64,000 nt of DNA, taken from positions 186,001 to 250,000 of the forward strand of contig NZ_MRCQ01000006.1 of the NCBI RefSeq assembly GCF_002304005.1. Direction: 5' to 3'. The translations under genes and the position numbers were made by a program. Source of the stretch: Flavobacterium sp. ACN6. GTDB lineage: Bacteria > Bacteroidota > Bacteroidia > Flavobacteriales > Flavobacteriaceae. The notes under the pieces are model-generated. The model had not been told where the DNA came from. It did no database searches and saw only the letters and a list, made by a program, of their open reading frames with translations. This document shows, piece after piece, positions 45,325 through 53,764 of this stretch. Within the stretch, counting starts at the first letter, position 1. Every line of letters starts with the position of its first letter.

Positions 45325-45909
45325 ATGGCTGATCTGCATATTCCAGACGCTCTATTAGTTAAAAACTATGTTGAAGGCAGTGAAGCTGCTCTGGCAACAT
45401 TGATAAAAAGGCATGAATCTAAGATATATGGTTTTATATATTCTAAGATTGCTGATAGAGATATTTCAAATGATATTTTTCAAGATACATTTATTAAAGT
45501 AATTAAAACTTTAAAAAGTAATTCTTATAACGAAGAGGGGAAATTCCTGCCTTGGGTAATGCGTATTTCTCACAACTTAATTGTGGATCATTTTCGTAAA
45601 ACCAAAAAAATGCCAATGTACAGAGAGACAGAAGAGTTTTCTATTTTCTCTATCATGTCAGACGATGCTCTGACCATTGAAGGTAAAATGATTGTGGATC
45701 AAGTTGAAATTGATTTAAAGAAGCTTATAGAAGAACTTCCTGAAGATCAAAAAGAAGTGTTAGTAATGCGTATGTATCAAGATATGAGTTTCAAAGAAAT
45801 ATCTGAAATTACTGGCGTGAGCATCAATACAGCGCTAGGCAGAATGCGTTATGCATTAATGAATTTGAGAAAAATAATTGAAAAACATCAAATTATTTTA
45901 ACCAACTAA
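45325..45909 (+). CDS. ECF-type RNA polymerase sigma factor
   Basis: The 194-residue protein has region 2 at about 20-95 (SKIADRDISNDIFQDTFIKVIKTL and FLPWVMRISHNLIVDHFRKTKK) and region 4 at about 125-190 (QKEVLVMRMYQDMSFKEISEITGVSINTALGRMRYALMNLRK). It lacks an adjacent classical anti-sigma gene; the only close partner is the 47-residue protein downstream. Its standard-looking promoter suggests housekeeping-type transcription. Confidence 0.92.
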   Translation: MADLHIPDALLVKNYVEGSEAALATLIKRHESKIYGFIYSKIADRDISNDIFQDTFIKVIKTLKSNSYNEEGKFLPWVMRISHNLIVDHFRKTKKMPMYRETEEFSIFSIMSDDALTIEGKMIVDQVEIDLKKLIEELPEDQKEVLVMRMYQDMSFKEISEITGVSINTALGRMRYALMNLRKIIEKHQIILTN

Positions 45910-45958
45910 TACTATTTTGATAATTAGCTCGTTATATTGGTATAATCATTTTTACAAT

Positions 45959-46102
45959 ATGGCGAAAATTTACTCAAAAAAAGCATTAGCTTCTAAAAAT
46001 CTAAAACCAGATAAAGAAATCGTTTCTTTCTTATTAAATTATTCTCAAGCCTTAACTGTTGTTAAGATTGAAGAAAAAAGTTTTGAGATTATAGCTAACT
46101 AA
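45959..46102 (+). CDS. Very small protein linked to the sigma factor gene
   Basis: I chose the ATG at 45959 (MAKIYSKKALASKNLKPDKE), giving 47 residues; the longer frame begins with TTG and includes a non-protein-like leader. The peptide is basic at the N-terminus and has an ILNYSQAL-like helix (SFLLNYSQALTVVKIEEKSF). I believe the same small gene follows this sigma factor in other flavobacteria, which would argue for a shared role, but this needs a homology search. It begins 49 bases after the sigma stop. Confidence 0.65.
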   Translation: MAKIYSKKALASKNLKPDKEIVSFLLNYSQALTVVKIEEKSFEIIAN

Positions 46103-46688
46103 ACACCCCACTGCTCCTGTCGGATGTTTATAAAAATAAAACCAAATGGTCGTTTTGGTTTAAATGCTCACTATTTGTATGTACTTAGAGATAGTGAGTT
46201 TTTTTATGCCAAAAATTATCCGTTTGTCTTTTAATGTTTGATATTTTTTAGCGCTCAATTTTTTATAAGTTTTTTATATCATTTTCTCGTAAGTTTTGTT
46301 AAAATTTAATATTTTGATTGGATTTTGTGTGTTTATTTAGTTTTTAATTTTATTTTAGTTAAAAAGTAATTTTTTATTCATTAAAAATGCTTTCACGCCG
46401 AATTTTTCTTAGAGAGATATTTGGTTGAAATATCAATCGAAAATAATAATGAATTAATAATTAAATACTTAACCCAAAATTAAAAAGTTTATGAAGAAAA
46501 ACTACCCTGCTTTATTTTGTTAAGTTAATGCTCATTTGATTTTATTGCAGAAAAATATTTGGACCAGAAAATATTTTTTACCTGCTAAAGTAGTCAATGG
46601 AGATAATTTAAATCAATTTAATTATCTGCTGAACTACGCCTCATAATAAACAAGAAAATCATTTAACCAACCAAAACTTAACCGCAAA
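46103..46688. other. 586-base intergenic region with hairpins and a possible gene remnant
   Basis: After two hairpins (46138-46162 and 46167-46208) the region is AT-rich. At 46491 an ATG opens MKKNYPALFC and stops after ten codons. This looks like the start of an exported protein, and a nearby stretch (46557-46643) can be read as a further peptide ending LLNYAS in another phase. A decayed gene is possible but not demonstrable. Confidence 0.35.
46167..46208 (+). terminator. Terminator after the small protein gene
   Basis: CTCACTAT pairs with ATAGTGAG around a 15-base loop, followed by a T run (46199-46205). Confidence 0.75.
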
Positions 46689-47753
46689 ATGAAAGAGAAA
46701 ATAACAATGTTATCATGTCTGTTTATGGTAACGATTGGTGCATTTGCCCAAAAAGATAAAATTAAGGAAGCGCAGTCTTTGTATGATAAAGGAAAAAGCG
46801 AAGAATCTTTAGCAATTTTATCCAAAACAGAATACCTTATTCTGAATGCTCCAGATGAAGATAAATCTGATTTTTACTTCTTAAAAGGAAATGTCTTAAA
46901 AGATTTAGCTGTAAAAAATATTGATGCGGCTAATAATTTTACATTAGCATCACAAGCCTATCAAGATGTGTTTTTATATGAGAATGAATCAGGTAAATTC
47001 AAATCTACCGTTAAGGCAAATATGGCTTTAAAAGATATGAAAGCCAGTCTTGTAAACGGCGCGGCTGCCGATTTCAAAGCTGAAAAATTCAAAGAAAGCT
47101 CAGAAAAAAGTTATAAAGTGTATTTGTTCGATAAGAAGGATACGCTTAACTTATTTAACGCCGCTTCCTCAGCATTAAATGCAAAAGATTATAATGCTGC
47201 AGTTACGTATTACGAACTCCTGAAAAAGATTAATTTTTCTGGAAAAGGAGTTATGTATTATGCGACAAATAAGAAAACAAAAGAAGAGGACGCTTTTATT
47301 TCTCCAAAAGCGAGAGAATCAGCTATTCAGCAGGGATTGTATGAGAAACCAAGAACAGAATCGATTCCGTCTAAACAAATAGAAGTCAATACTAACTTAG
47401 CGTATTCTTATCTGGAGAAAAAAGATTATCCAAAATCGGAAACAACATATAATTATGTTTTAGAATTAGATCCTAATAATACTGAGGCTTATATCAATCT
47501 GGCTTACTTAAAGTTACAGATGAAAAAGGATTTGGCAGATGAAATTTCATCATTAGGAACCAGCGCCGCAGAAATGCAGAAATACGATAAATTAAATGCC
47601 AGAAAAGACGATTTAACGAGAAGTGCTATTCCGTATTTACAAAAGGCACTTACACTTGAACCTAAAAATCAAGATGCTGCAAAAATATTATTAGGTGTTT
47701 ATCGCTCTCTGGATATGACAGCAGAATATAATGCCTTAAAAGCAAAAATGTAA
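46689..47753 (+). CDS. Secreted tetratricopeptide repeat protein
   Basis: The 354-residue protein has a signal peptide (MKEKITMLSCLFMVTIGAFAQ) and at least four TPR-like helical repeats. Examples are AQSLYDKGKSEESLAILSK, NAASSALNAKDYNAAVTYYE, NLAYSYLEKKDYPKSETTYNYVLELDPNNTEAYINLAYL and PYLQKALTLEPKNQDAAKILLGVY. It should act as a periplasmic scaffold for protein contacts; partners unknown. It is monocistronic and ends at a terminator shared with nth. Confidence 0.88.
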   Translation: MKEKITMLSCLFMVTIGAFAQKDKIKEAQSLYDKGKSEESLAILSKTEYLILNAPDEDKSDFYFLKGNVLKDLAVKNIDAANNFTLASQAYQDVFLYENESGKFKSTVKANMALKDMKASLVNGAAADFKAEKFKESSEKSYKVYLFDKKDTLNLFNAASSALNAKDYNAAVTYYELLKKINFSGKGVMYYATNKKTKEEDAFISPKARESAIQQGLYEKPRTESIPSKQIEVNTNLAYSYLEKKDYPKSETTYNYVLELDPNNTEAYINLAYLKLQMKKDLADEISSLGTSAAEMQKYDKLNARKDDLTRSAIPYLQKALTLEPKNQDAAKILLGVYRSLDMTAEYNALKAKM

Positions 47754-47787
47754 TATTATAAATTTAGAGAACAAGAAAATATGTGCA

Positions 47788-47823
47788 GGCACAAAGGTTT
47801 AAATCTTTGTGCCTTGTTTTTTT
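47788..47823 (+). terminator. Terminator of the TPR gene, overlapping the nth 3' end
   Basis: GGCACAAAG (47788-47796) pairs with CTTTGTGCC (47805-47813), followed by a T run. The last codons of minus-strand nth (GTKI and stop) are inside it. Confidence 0.8.
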
Positions 47824-48482
47824 AATGACACCGGCGTTTTTTCCATTTCTTCAATAATAGATTTCTTTCCAACCGTTTTTGTAATAATATCCTTTTCTAA
47901 ACTCCAGCCTCTTGCAGGTGAGTATTCACGTCCGTACCAAATAATTTGAAGATGTAAATCATTCCACAATTCTCTCGGAAATAATCTTTTAGCATCTTTT
48001 TCAGTCTGAGCAACATTTTTTCCGTTTGATAAATTCCATCGGTACATTAATCTGTGAATGTGAGTATCAACTGGAAAAGCAGGAACTCCAAACGCCTGAG
48101 ACATTACCACACTTGCCGTTTTATGACCAACAGCCGGCAAAGCTTCAAGTGCTTCAAAACTCTGCGGTACTTCTCCGTTATATTTTTCAATCAAAATTTC
48201 CGATAAACCATGAATTCCTTTCGACTTCATTGGCGATAAACCACACGGACGAATAATTTCCTTAATTTCTTCCACAGACATTTTAACCATATCATACGGA
48301 TTATCAGCTTTTGCAAACAACAACGGGGTAATCTGATTTACACGTACATCTGTGCATTGAGCAGATAATAAAACCGCAATCAAAAGCGTGTAAGGGTCTT
48401 TGTGATCAAGCGGAATAGGTATAGTAGGATAGAGGTCTTTTAACGTATTTATAACAAATTGTACGCGAGCTTCTTTATTCAT
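47799..48482 (-). CDS. nth: Endonuclease III without iron-sulfur cluster cysteines
   Basis: I chose the ATG at 48482 (MNKEARVQFVINTLKDLYP), giving 227 residues. The protein is a HhH-GPD DNA glycosylase with AP-lyase chemistry: the hairpin LPAVGHKTASVV carries the catalytic lysine K121, and D139 lies in FPVDTHIHR. It should excise oxidised pyrimidines in base-excision repair. The C-terminal C-x6-C-x2-C-x5-C motif that holds the [4Fe-4S] cluster in E. coli Nth is absent; only C43 and C80 exist. The corresponding region reads YGREYSPARGWSLEKDIITK. Confidence 0.9.
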   Translation of the reverse strand: MNKEARVQFVINTLKDLYPTIPIPLDHKDPYTLLIAVLLSAQCTDVRVNQITPLLFAKADNPYDMVKMSVEEIKEIIRPCGLSPMKSKGIHGLSEILIEKYNGEVPQSFEALEALPAVGHKTASVVMSQAFGVPAFPVDTHIHRLMYRWNLSNGKNVAQTEKDAKRLFPRELWNDLHLQIIWYGREYSPARGWSLEKDIITKTVGKKSIIEEMEKTPVSLKKQGTKI

Positions 48483-48797
48483 TTCCGTAATTTTAATCCC
48501 GTAAAAATAGTATAATTTTAATGATGTGCCTAATCCAGCTTTCCGTTTCAACTCCTCGCTGTGTTAGTAACATTTTTTAGGATTAACAAGAGCTTCCTTT
48601 GGTCGCTTTCTTAATCCTAAAAATGTAAACTACCACAACTGCGGGGTTTTCACTTCAATCTGGGGCATGAGAAAAAGAGTAAAGAGTAAAGAGTAAAGAG
48701 TAAAGAGTAAAGCTATAATCTAGCTTCTAATATCTTACATCTCGTATCTTGCATCTAAAACTCTAAAATCAACAATCTAAAATCTAAAATAAAATAT
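48483..48797. repeat. Intergenic region with short tandem repeats
   Basis: Between nth and bcp, five direct AGAGTAA repeats (GTAAAGA units) lie at about 48675-48710, followed by TATCTTACATCTCGTATCTTGCATC and AATCTAAAATCTAAAAT. An imperfect inverted repeat around AGTAACATTTTTAGGATTAA...TTAATCCTAAAAATGTAAAC (48567-48630) may form a hairpin. No gene is seen. Confidence 0.55.
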
Positions 48798-49250
48798 ATG
48801 ACAACATTAAAAGCAGGCGATAAAGCGCCAAACTTTTCAGGAGTAGATCAAGATGGAAAAGCACATAAACTAGCAGATTATGCTGGAAAAAAATTAGTAG
48901 TTTTCTTTTATCCAAAAGCAAGTACGCCAGGCTGTACAGCAGAGGCTTGCGATTTAAGAGATAATTTTGAACGCTTTAAAGCCAATAATTATGAGCTTTT
49001 AGGTGTAAGCGCCGACAGTCAAAAAGCGCAATTGAAATTTAAAGATAAATACGAATTTCCTTTTCCATTAATTGCCGATGAAGATAAATCGGTTATCAAT
49101 GCATTTGGAGTTTGGGGACCAAAGAAATTTATGGGTAAAGAATACGACGGAATCCATAGAACAACTTTTGTAATCGATGAAAAAGGAATTATCGAGGAAG
49201 TAATCGAAAAAGTAAAAACGAAAGAACACGCTTCGCAGATTTTGAAGTAA
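48798..49250 (+). CDS. bcp: Thiol peroxidase, Bcp/PrxQ type peroxiredoxin
   Basis: The 150-residue protein is a thioredoxin-fold peroxidase that reduces H2O2 and organic hydroperoxides using thioredoxin. The peroxidatic cysteine is in PKASTPGCTAEAC, with the resolving cysteine five residues later (TAEACDL) as in atypical two-Cys PrxQ proteins. GVSADSQKAQLKFKDKY and NAFGVWGPKKFMGKEYDGIHRTTFVID match the family. It is cytosolic and monocistronic. Confidence 0.95.
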   Translation: MTTLKAGDKAPNFSGVDQDGKAHKLADYAGKKLVVFFYPKASTPGCTAEACDLRDNFERFKANNYELLGVSADSQKAQLKFKDKYEFPFPLIADEDKSVINAFGVWGPKKFMGKEYDGIHRTTFVIDEKGIIEEVIEKVKTKEHASQILK

Positions 49251-49794
49251 ATTTTTTGTTTCAAGTTTCAAGTTTTAAGGTTTCATGTTGTAATCTTGAC
49301 GTAGATTTTTTACCGCAAAGCACGCTAATTTTTTATATATACTTGGTGTAATATTGAGCAAAGTTCGCAAAGTTTAATCAAACATAGTCTGTGGTTTCAA
49401 CCACAGGGTCTTTATCAAAAATAGCCCGTAGTTTTAACCGCAGAGGCGCAATATATGAATACGTTTCCTGTGGTTGAAACCACAGACTATGTTTTAAGAT
49501 GATGAATGAAAAAAATATAGATTTCTTCGTAGTTGAGACTGCTTAATTTAGTGACTAACATTTGCATCTAATACGCTTTAAAGTCTTTGCGAACTTTTCG
49601 TTTTTATAAAATATCGCTTCTAAAAAAAACCTTAGTGTGCTTTGCGGTAAAATTTTACTCAATCCAAAACTAGAAATAAGAGCGTAAATATGCAGTCTGG
49701 TTCCGACTTCGCTCAACCTGACAAAGTTGAAACTGAGACTCAAAACTGAGACTGAGAACTAATAAAAAGTCCCGAAAAAATCGGGACTTTTTGA
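49251..49794. repeat. 544-base intergenic region with nested inverted repeats
   Basis: Two 27-base arms, at 49381-49407 and 49468-49494, are near-perfect inverted copies, each with an internal palindrome CTGTGGTTTCAACCACAG. Further out, TTTTACCGCAAAGCACGCTAA (from about 49309) reappears inverted (AGTGTGCTTTGCGGTAAAA, near 49634-49652). The whole looks like nested or inserted REP-type elements. Any frames here are spurious. A terminator for the next gene is at 49764. Confidence 0.75.
49764..49792 (-). terminator. Terminator of the gene ending at 49795
   Basis: AAAAAGTCCCGA, five A, TCGGGACTTTTT: a perfect stem whose minus-strand copy ends in a run of T, directly after the stop codon. Confidence 0.9.
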
Positions 49795-51255
49795 TTATGT
49801 ATTTTGTTCTAATTCTTTCTGTGGATGATATCCAAAAAGATGATGTTCCTTAATGATTTCTGGAATTCCAGGAGGAAGCATTGGTTCCCAGCCAGGTTTA
49901 CCTTGATTAATCATTTTTAATACTTCACGAGAGAAAACTTCCAAGTTATTCGGATCGTAATCTGCAATATCAACTACTTTTCCGTTGAATTTAAAGAATT
50001 TGTACAATTCCTTCATTCTTGGGTGAACTTTTAAGTTGTTAGAATCCATTAAAGTACCATCTTCATCAAGCATTGGATATAAGAAAACCTTCATATCGCG
50101 GTAGAATAATTTTCCAAATGCTTCAAGAATCCCGCCACTTAAATGACGGTAGTATTTCTCATCAAAAATATCAACAAGGTTATTTACACCCATTGCCAAT
50201 CCCATACGGGCTTTGGTATAATTTGCAAAATATTCAACCACTTTATAATATTCCTGGAAATTTGAAATCATAACCGTTTGACCTAGTGAACAAAGCAATT
50301 CGGCTCTGTCCATAAAGTCGCGTTCGTCAATTTCACCATCCGATCGTAAATTCGAAAGTGTAATTTCAAAAACTACAAGCGTGTTATTTTTTTCAACTTT
50401 ATTTTCCTCGAGAAACATTTTTAATGATTTCTCATACATATCCATATTTACTTTCGTAACCGGACGGAAACTTCCCCTTAAGGCTAAAAGGTTCTTTTTG
50501 TATAAAATCGCAGCTGGCAAAATGTTTTTTCCTTCTGGATTAAACATTACCGCATCTGTCATTCCGTTTTTAACCAATTGCAAACTCATCAAACGATTAT
50601 CAACATCGGCAAAACGAGGTCCAGAAAAGTTGATTGTATCAATCTCTAATTGGTCTTTATCCAAGTGATCGTATAAATAACGAAGTAATCTTTTTGGGTC
50701 ATTGTATTTATAAAAAGCACCGTAAATTAAGTTTACACCTAAAATTCCAAGTGTTTCCTGTTGTAGTCTGGCGTCAGTTTCTTTAAAACGAATGTGCAGA
50801 ATAATTTCGTTATAAGCTTCGTCTGGTTCAATTTGGTATCGAATTCCAACCCAGCCGTGACCTTTAAATTGTTTGGCAAAATCTATTGTGGCTACAGTGT
50901 TAGCGTAACTAAAGAAAAGTTTTGTTGGATGTTTCTCTCTGCTTAAACGCTCTTCGATGATCTGACCTTCGTGAGTCAGCATTTTTTTTAAACGCTCTTC
51001 GGTAACATATCTTCCATCGCTTTCCACTCCATAAACCGCATCACTAAAATCTTTATCATAGGCAGACATTGCTTTTGCAATTGTTCCCGATGAACCTCCA
51101 GATCTAAAAAAGTGCCTAACAGTCTCTTGTCCAGCGCCAATTTCAGCAAACGTTCCGTAAATATTCTCGTTTAAATTAATGCGTAAAGCTTTGTCTTTTA
51201 TAGAAGGAATCTGTTCGATGACCTTGTCACCCTTGAGTTTTATTTCTGTACCCAT
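49795..51255 (-). CDS. Conserved protein of unknown function
   Basis: The 486-residue soluble protein has no signal peptide and no membrane segment. It has the look of a well-conserved enzyme: a Gly/Ser-rich motif HFFRSGGSSGTIAKAMSAYDK near residue 50, then KLFFSYANTVATIDFAK, GHGWVGIRYQ, ILGVNLIYGAF, NFSGPRF and MFNPEGKNILPAAILY. Homologues I recall are mislabelled as TonB-dependent receptors or nicotinate-nucleotide adenylyltransferases; neither fits. I see no known catalytic signature. It diverges from the metallo-hydrolase gene and is followed by its own terminator. Confidence 0.8.
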   Translation of the reverse strand: MGTEIKLKGDKVIEQIPSIKDKALRINLNENIYGTFAEIGAGQETVRHFFRSGGSSGTIAKAMSAYDKDFSDAVYGVESDGRYVTEERLKKMLTHEGQIIEERLSREKHPTKLFFSYANTVATIDFAKQFKGHGWVGIRYQIEPDEAYNEIILHIRFKETDARLQQETLGILGVNLIYGAFYKYNDPKRLLRYLYDHLDKDQLEIDTINFSGPRFADVDNRLMSLQLVKNGMTDAVMFNPEGKNILPAAILYKKNLLALRGSFRPVTKVNMDMYEKSLKMFLEENKVEKNNTLVVFEITLSNLRSDGEIDERDFMDRAELLCSLGQTVMISNFQEYYKVVEYFANYTKARMGLAMGVNNLVDIFDEKYYRHLSGGILEAFGKLFYRDMKVFLYPMLDEDGTLMDSNNLKVHPRMKELYKFFKFNGKVVDIADYDPNNLEVFSREVLKMINQGKPGWEPMLPPGIPEIIKEHHLFGYHPQKELEQNT

Positions 51256-51345
51256 TTTATTTTAAATAGATTTGTTACAAAGTTAGCAAATTAGGCTTCT
51301 AATGAAAGAGAAATAATCCTATTTTTGTAAAAAAATTAAGTTCAA

Positions 51346-52110
51346 TTGAAGGTTTATTTTTTAGGTACAGGTACTTCTCAAGGTATTCCGATTATCGGGA
51401 TCGATCATCCAGTTTGTAAAAGCACTGATGCTAAGGACAAAAGGCTTCGTGTATCCATATGGATTACATGGGACGAACATTCTTATGTTATCGATTGCGG
51501 CCCCGATTTTAGACAGCAGATGCTTTCTTGCGGATGCACAAAACTAGATGCAATTTTATTTACGCACGAACATGCAGATCACACTGCAGGTTTAGATGAT
51601 ATTCGTCCTTTTAATTTTAGGCAGGGAGAAATTCCTATTTATGGACATCAGCGTGTTTTGGACAATCTAAGACGTCGTTTCGATTATGTTTTCGAAACCG
51701 TAAACAAATATCCAGGAGCGCCAAGTGTAAAAACTATCGAGGTAAAAAATAATGCTCCATTTGCGGTTGGAGATAAAACGGCAATTCCAATTAGCGCTAT
51801 GCACGGCGATTTACAGGTTTTTGGGTATAGAGTAGACGATTTTGCCTATTTAACAGATGTAAAAACTATCGAACAAGCCGAAATTGATAAACTGAAAGGT
51901 TTAAAAGTTTTGGTTGTAAATGCCTTACGAGTTGAGCCTCACGATACTCATTTTAATCTTCAGGAAGCGCTTGATTTTATTAATCTTGTTAAGCCGGAAA
52001 AGGCTTATTTAACACATATCAGCCACGTTTTAGGTTTTCATGAAGAAGTACAGAAAATGCTTCCGGAAAATGTTTTTCTGGCTTACGACAATTTAGAAAT
52101 TACAATTTAA
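51346..52110 (+). CDS. MBL-fold metallo-hydrolase (PhnP-like)
   Basis: The frame begins with TTG at 51346, and the N-terminus (KVYFLGTGTSQGIPIIGIDH) matches the family's opening strand, so the TTG start is accepted. The 254-residue protein has the metallo-beta-lactamase motif THEHADHTAGLDD (about 76-88), the aspartate-glycine DCGPDFR, and the later ligands in MHGD and HISHV. It resembles phosphodiesterases of the PhnP/RNase Z-like group, which hydrolyse cyclic phosphates. No phn genes are near, so the substrate is unknown. Two more genes follow closely. Confidence 0.9.
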   Translation: MKVYFLGTGTSQGIPIIGIDHPVCKSTDAKDKRLRVSIWITWDEHSYVIDCGPDFRQQMLSCGCTKLDAILFTHEHADHTAGLDDIRPFNFRQGEIPIYGHQRVLDNLRRRFDYVFETVNKYPGAPSVKTIEVKNNAPFAVGDKTAIPISAMHGDLQVFGYRVDDFAYLTDVKTIEQAEIDKLKGLKVLVVNALRVEPHDTHFNLQEALDFINLVKPEKAYLTHISHVLGFHEEVQKMLPENVFLAYDNLEITI

Positions 52111-52121
52111 TATACCACAAA

Positions 52122-52625
52122 ATGAAAAAATCCTTACTGCTTTATCTTTTTATTCTTGCTATTTTAATGAATATTTTTACTTATGCGTTCTACAACAGTG
52201 AAGTAAAATTTGCAGAGAATAGATATGATAAAACAACTAAGAAATTAAGAGATAGTATTAATCTAGTGAAAACTCAATTAGCCGATGCTGATTACTTTTC
52301 GTTAGAACACAACGAAAATGCTCAAAATTACTTTGATAACAGTGCTTCTGGCGGAAAAGTCATTTTGTACGAAAAACTGATTCCAGTTGTAACTGAAAAA
52401 TTATTAGACTATAACGCAAACCCAAAAGGGAATCCGTATACAGGTCAGGATCAGATTGGTCCGAATAAATTTATCATCAATAAAGTGAAAATTTTAAACC
52501 ACAGATGGATCATTGCAGATTACAGTAATGGAGAATTATGGGGAGAAGTCTTGTTAAAATATTTTGTTGATAACGATGATAGTATTACTTTTGAAGTAAA
52601 TCAAACTTGGTTATATCAAAAATAG
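52122..52625 (+). CDS. Membrane-anchored protein of unknown function
   Basis: The 167-residue protein has one N-terminal membrane helix (about 5-25) and a short coiled-coil-like segment (KTTKKLRDSINLVKTQL, about 38-55). A compact C-terminal domain follows (NKFIINKVKILNHRWIIADY ... LWGEVLLKYFVDNDD). I do not know the family. It starts 11 bases after the metallo-hydrolase gene, so they share a transcript. Confidence 0.8.
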   Translation: MKKSLLLYLFILAILMNIFTYAFYNSEVKFAENRYDKTTKKLRDSINLVKTQLADADYFSLEHNENAQNYFDNSASGGKVILYEKLIPVVTEKLLDYNANPKGNPYTGQDQIGPNKFIINKVKILNHRWIIADYSNGELWGEVLLKYFVDNDDSITFEVNQTWLYQK

Positions 52626-52648
52626 GATTTTATGATCCTATTTTTTTT
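52621..52648 (+). terminator. Terminator overlapping the stop of the preceding gene
   Basis: AATAGGAT, loop TTTATG, ATCCTATT, then a run of T. The TAG stop codon lies in the stem. Confidence 0.8.
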
Positions 52649-52670
52649 GACCTTTAAATAAGATAGGATT

Positions 52671-53096
52671 ATGAAAAAGATGTTTTTGTTTTTAGTTATT
52701 GCGGGTGCTTTTTCTTGCGCCAAAAAGGTTTCTCAAGAAAATGTAAATGCTGCTCCAAAAGAGCCTCAAAAAGAAACTGTAGTAGGAGCAGACGCTGATG
52801 CACACGGATGTAAAGCTTCTGCGGGTTATATTTGGTCAACCCTCAAAAAAGAATGTATTAGAACTTTTGAAGGAACCAGATTATCTCATTATGATGATGG
52901 AAAAACATATACCACTGCAGCTTACGTAATTTTTGACGGCAATAAAGCAGAGCTTTTTCTTGACACCCAAAAAGAATCGATTATTCTAGAAAGAAAATCT
53001 GAAGGGGATTCGTGGGTTAAAGGCGATTTGCAGTTAATTCCTTGGAAAGGTTATGTTTTGAAAAAAGACGGGAAGATTATTTATACTGGAGAATAA
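52671..53096 (+). CDS. Lipoprotein of unknown function
   Basis: The 141-residue protein has a lipoprotein signal (VIAGAFSC, then AKKVSQ) and a small mature domain. It contains C-x-A-x2-GYIWSTLKKEC (HGCKASAGYIWSTLKKECIR), likely a disulfide pair, then beta-rich segments (AYVIFDGNKAELFLD). I recognise this only as a small Bacteroidetes lipoprotein type. It is separated from the previous gene by a terminator. Confidence 0.8.
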   Translation: MKKMFLFLVIAGAFSCAKKVSQENVNAAPKEPQKETVVGADADAHGCKASAGYIWSTLKKECIRTFEGTRLSHYDDGKTYTTAAYVIFDGNKAELFLDTQKESIILERKSEGDSWVKGDLQLIPWKGYVLKKDGKIIYTGE

Positions 53097-53152
53097 AGCT
53101 AATAGTCGCAGTTTCAGTCTCAATTAGCAGATTGAAAACTGCGATTAAGTAT

Positions 53153-53716
53153 TTAAACGATCTTTTTAATATAATCTGAAGTTACAACTTGAGCAAATTC
53201 TTCATTAAGACTCGCTAAGGCTGTTTGATGTATAATTTCTGCGGTAAATTCTTCACCGTTTATGCCTTTTTTATTAAATGTTGCCGTTGCATCTGAAACT
53301 AAATAGGTAGTATACCCAAAATTCCCAGCCATTCTTGTGGTCGTAGAAACACAATGATCTGTGGTTAAGCCCACAATCACAAGATTGCTTATTTCTGCAT
53401 CATCAAGAAGCTCTTTTAAATTTGTTCCGATAAAAGCACTATTAACATTCTTCTTTATAATAGTTTCGCTCTCAAGTGGTTTTACAATATCTTGAAATTC
53501 ATTTCCAGGATTTGACTCGTTCAAAATTGAACTTGGATTTGAAGAACAATGCTGAATGTGAAAAATGGGTAAATTTTTTGTTCTCCAAATTTCAAGAAGT
53601 TCCCCAGCCTTTTGCTCTGCATCCAAATTATTTCGATTTCCCCAGTAAGATGTGTCGTGAAATCCTTTTTGAATATCAATTAAAATTAATGCTGGATTGT
53701 CAAGTTTTGTGTTCAT
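53153..53716 (-). CDS. Isochorismatase-family cysteine hydrolase
   Basis: The 187-residue cytosolic protein has the catalytic triad of the family: Asp in LILIDIQKGF (about 14), Lys in IIKKNVNSAF and Cys in TTDHCVSTTTRM. The cis-peptide context VGLTTDHC is also typical. The family includes nicotinamidases and amidohydrolases; sequence alone does not give the substrate. It lies 48 bases downstream of the carboxylesterase gene and probably shares its transcript. Confidence 0.9.
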   Translation of the reverse strand: MNTKLDNPALILIDIQKGFHDTSYWGNRNNLDAEQKAGELLEIWRTKNLPIFHIQHCSSNPSSILNESNPGNEFQDIVKPLESETIIKKNVNSAFIGTNLKELLDDAEISNLVIVGLTTDHCVSTTTRMAGNFGYTTYLVSDATATFNKKGINGEEFTAEIIHQTALASLNEEFAQVVTSDYIKKIV

Positions 53717-53764
53717 TTTGTAAAGATTTTGACGGACTGAAAACTGCGACTGATTACTGTAAAA

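Noticed and set aside
49555..49743. A 62-residue minus-strand frame in the 544-base gap
   Set aside because: It lies in a region of nested inverted repeats and is not protein-like.
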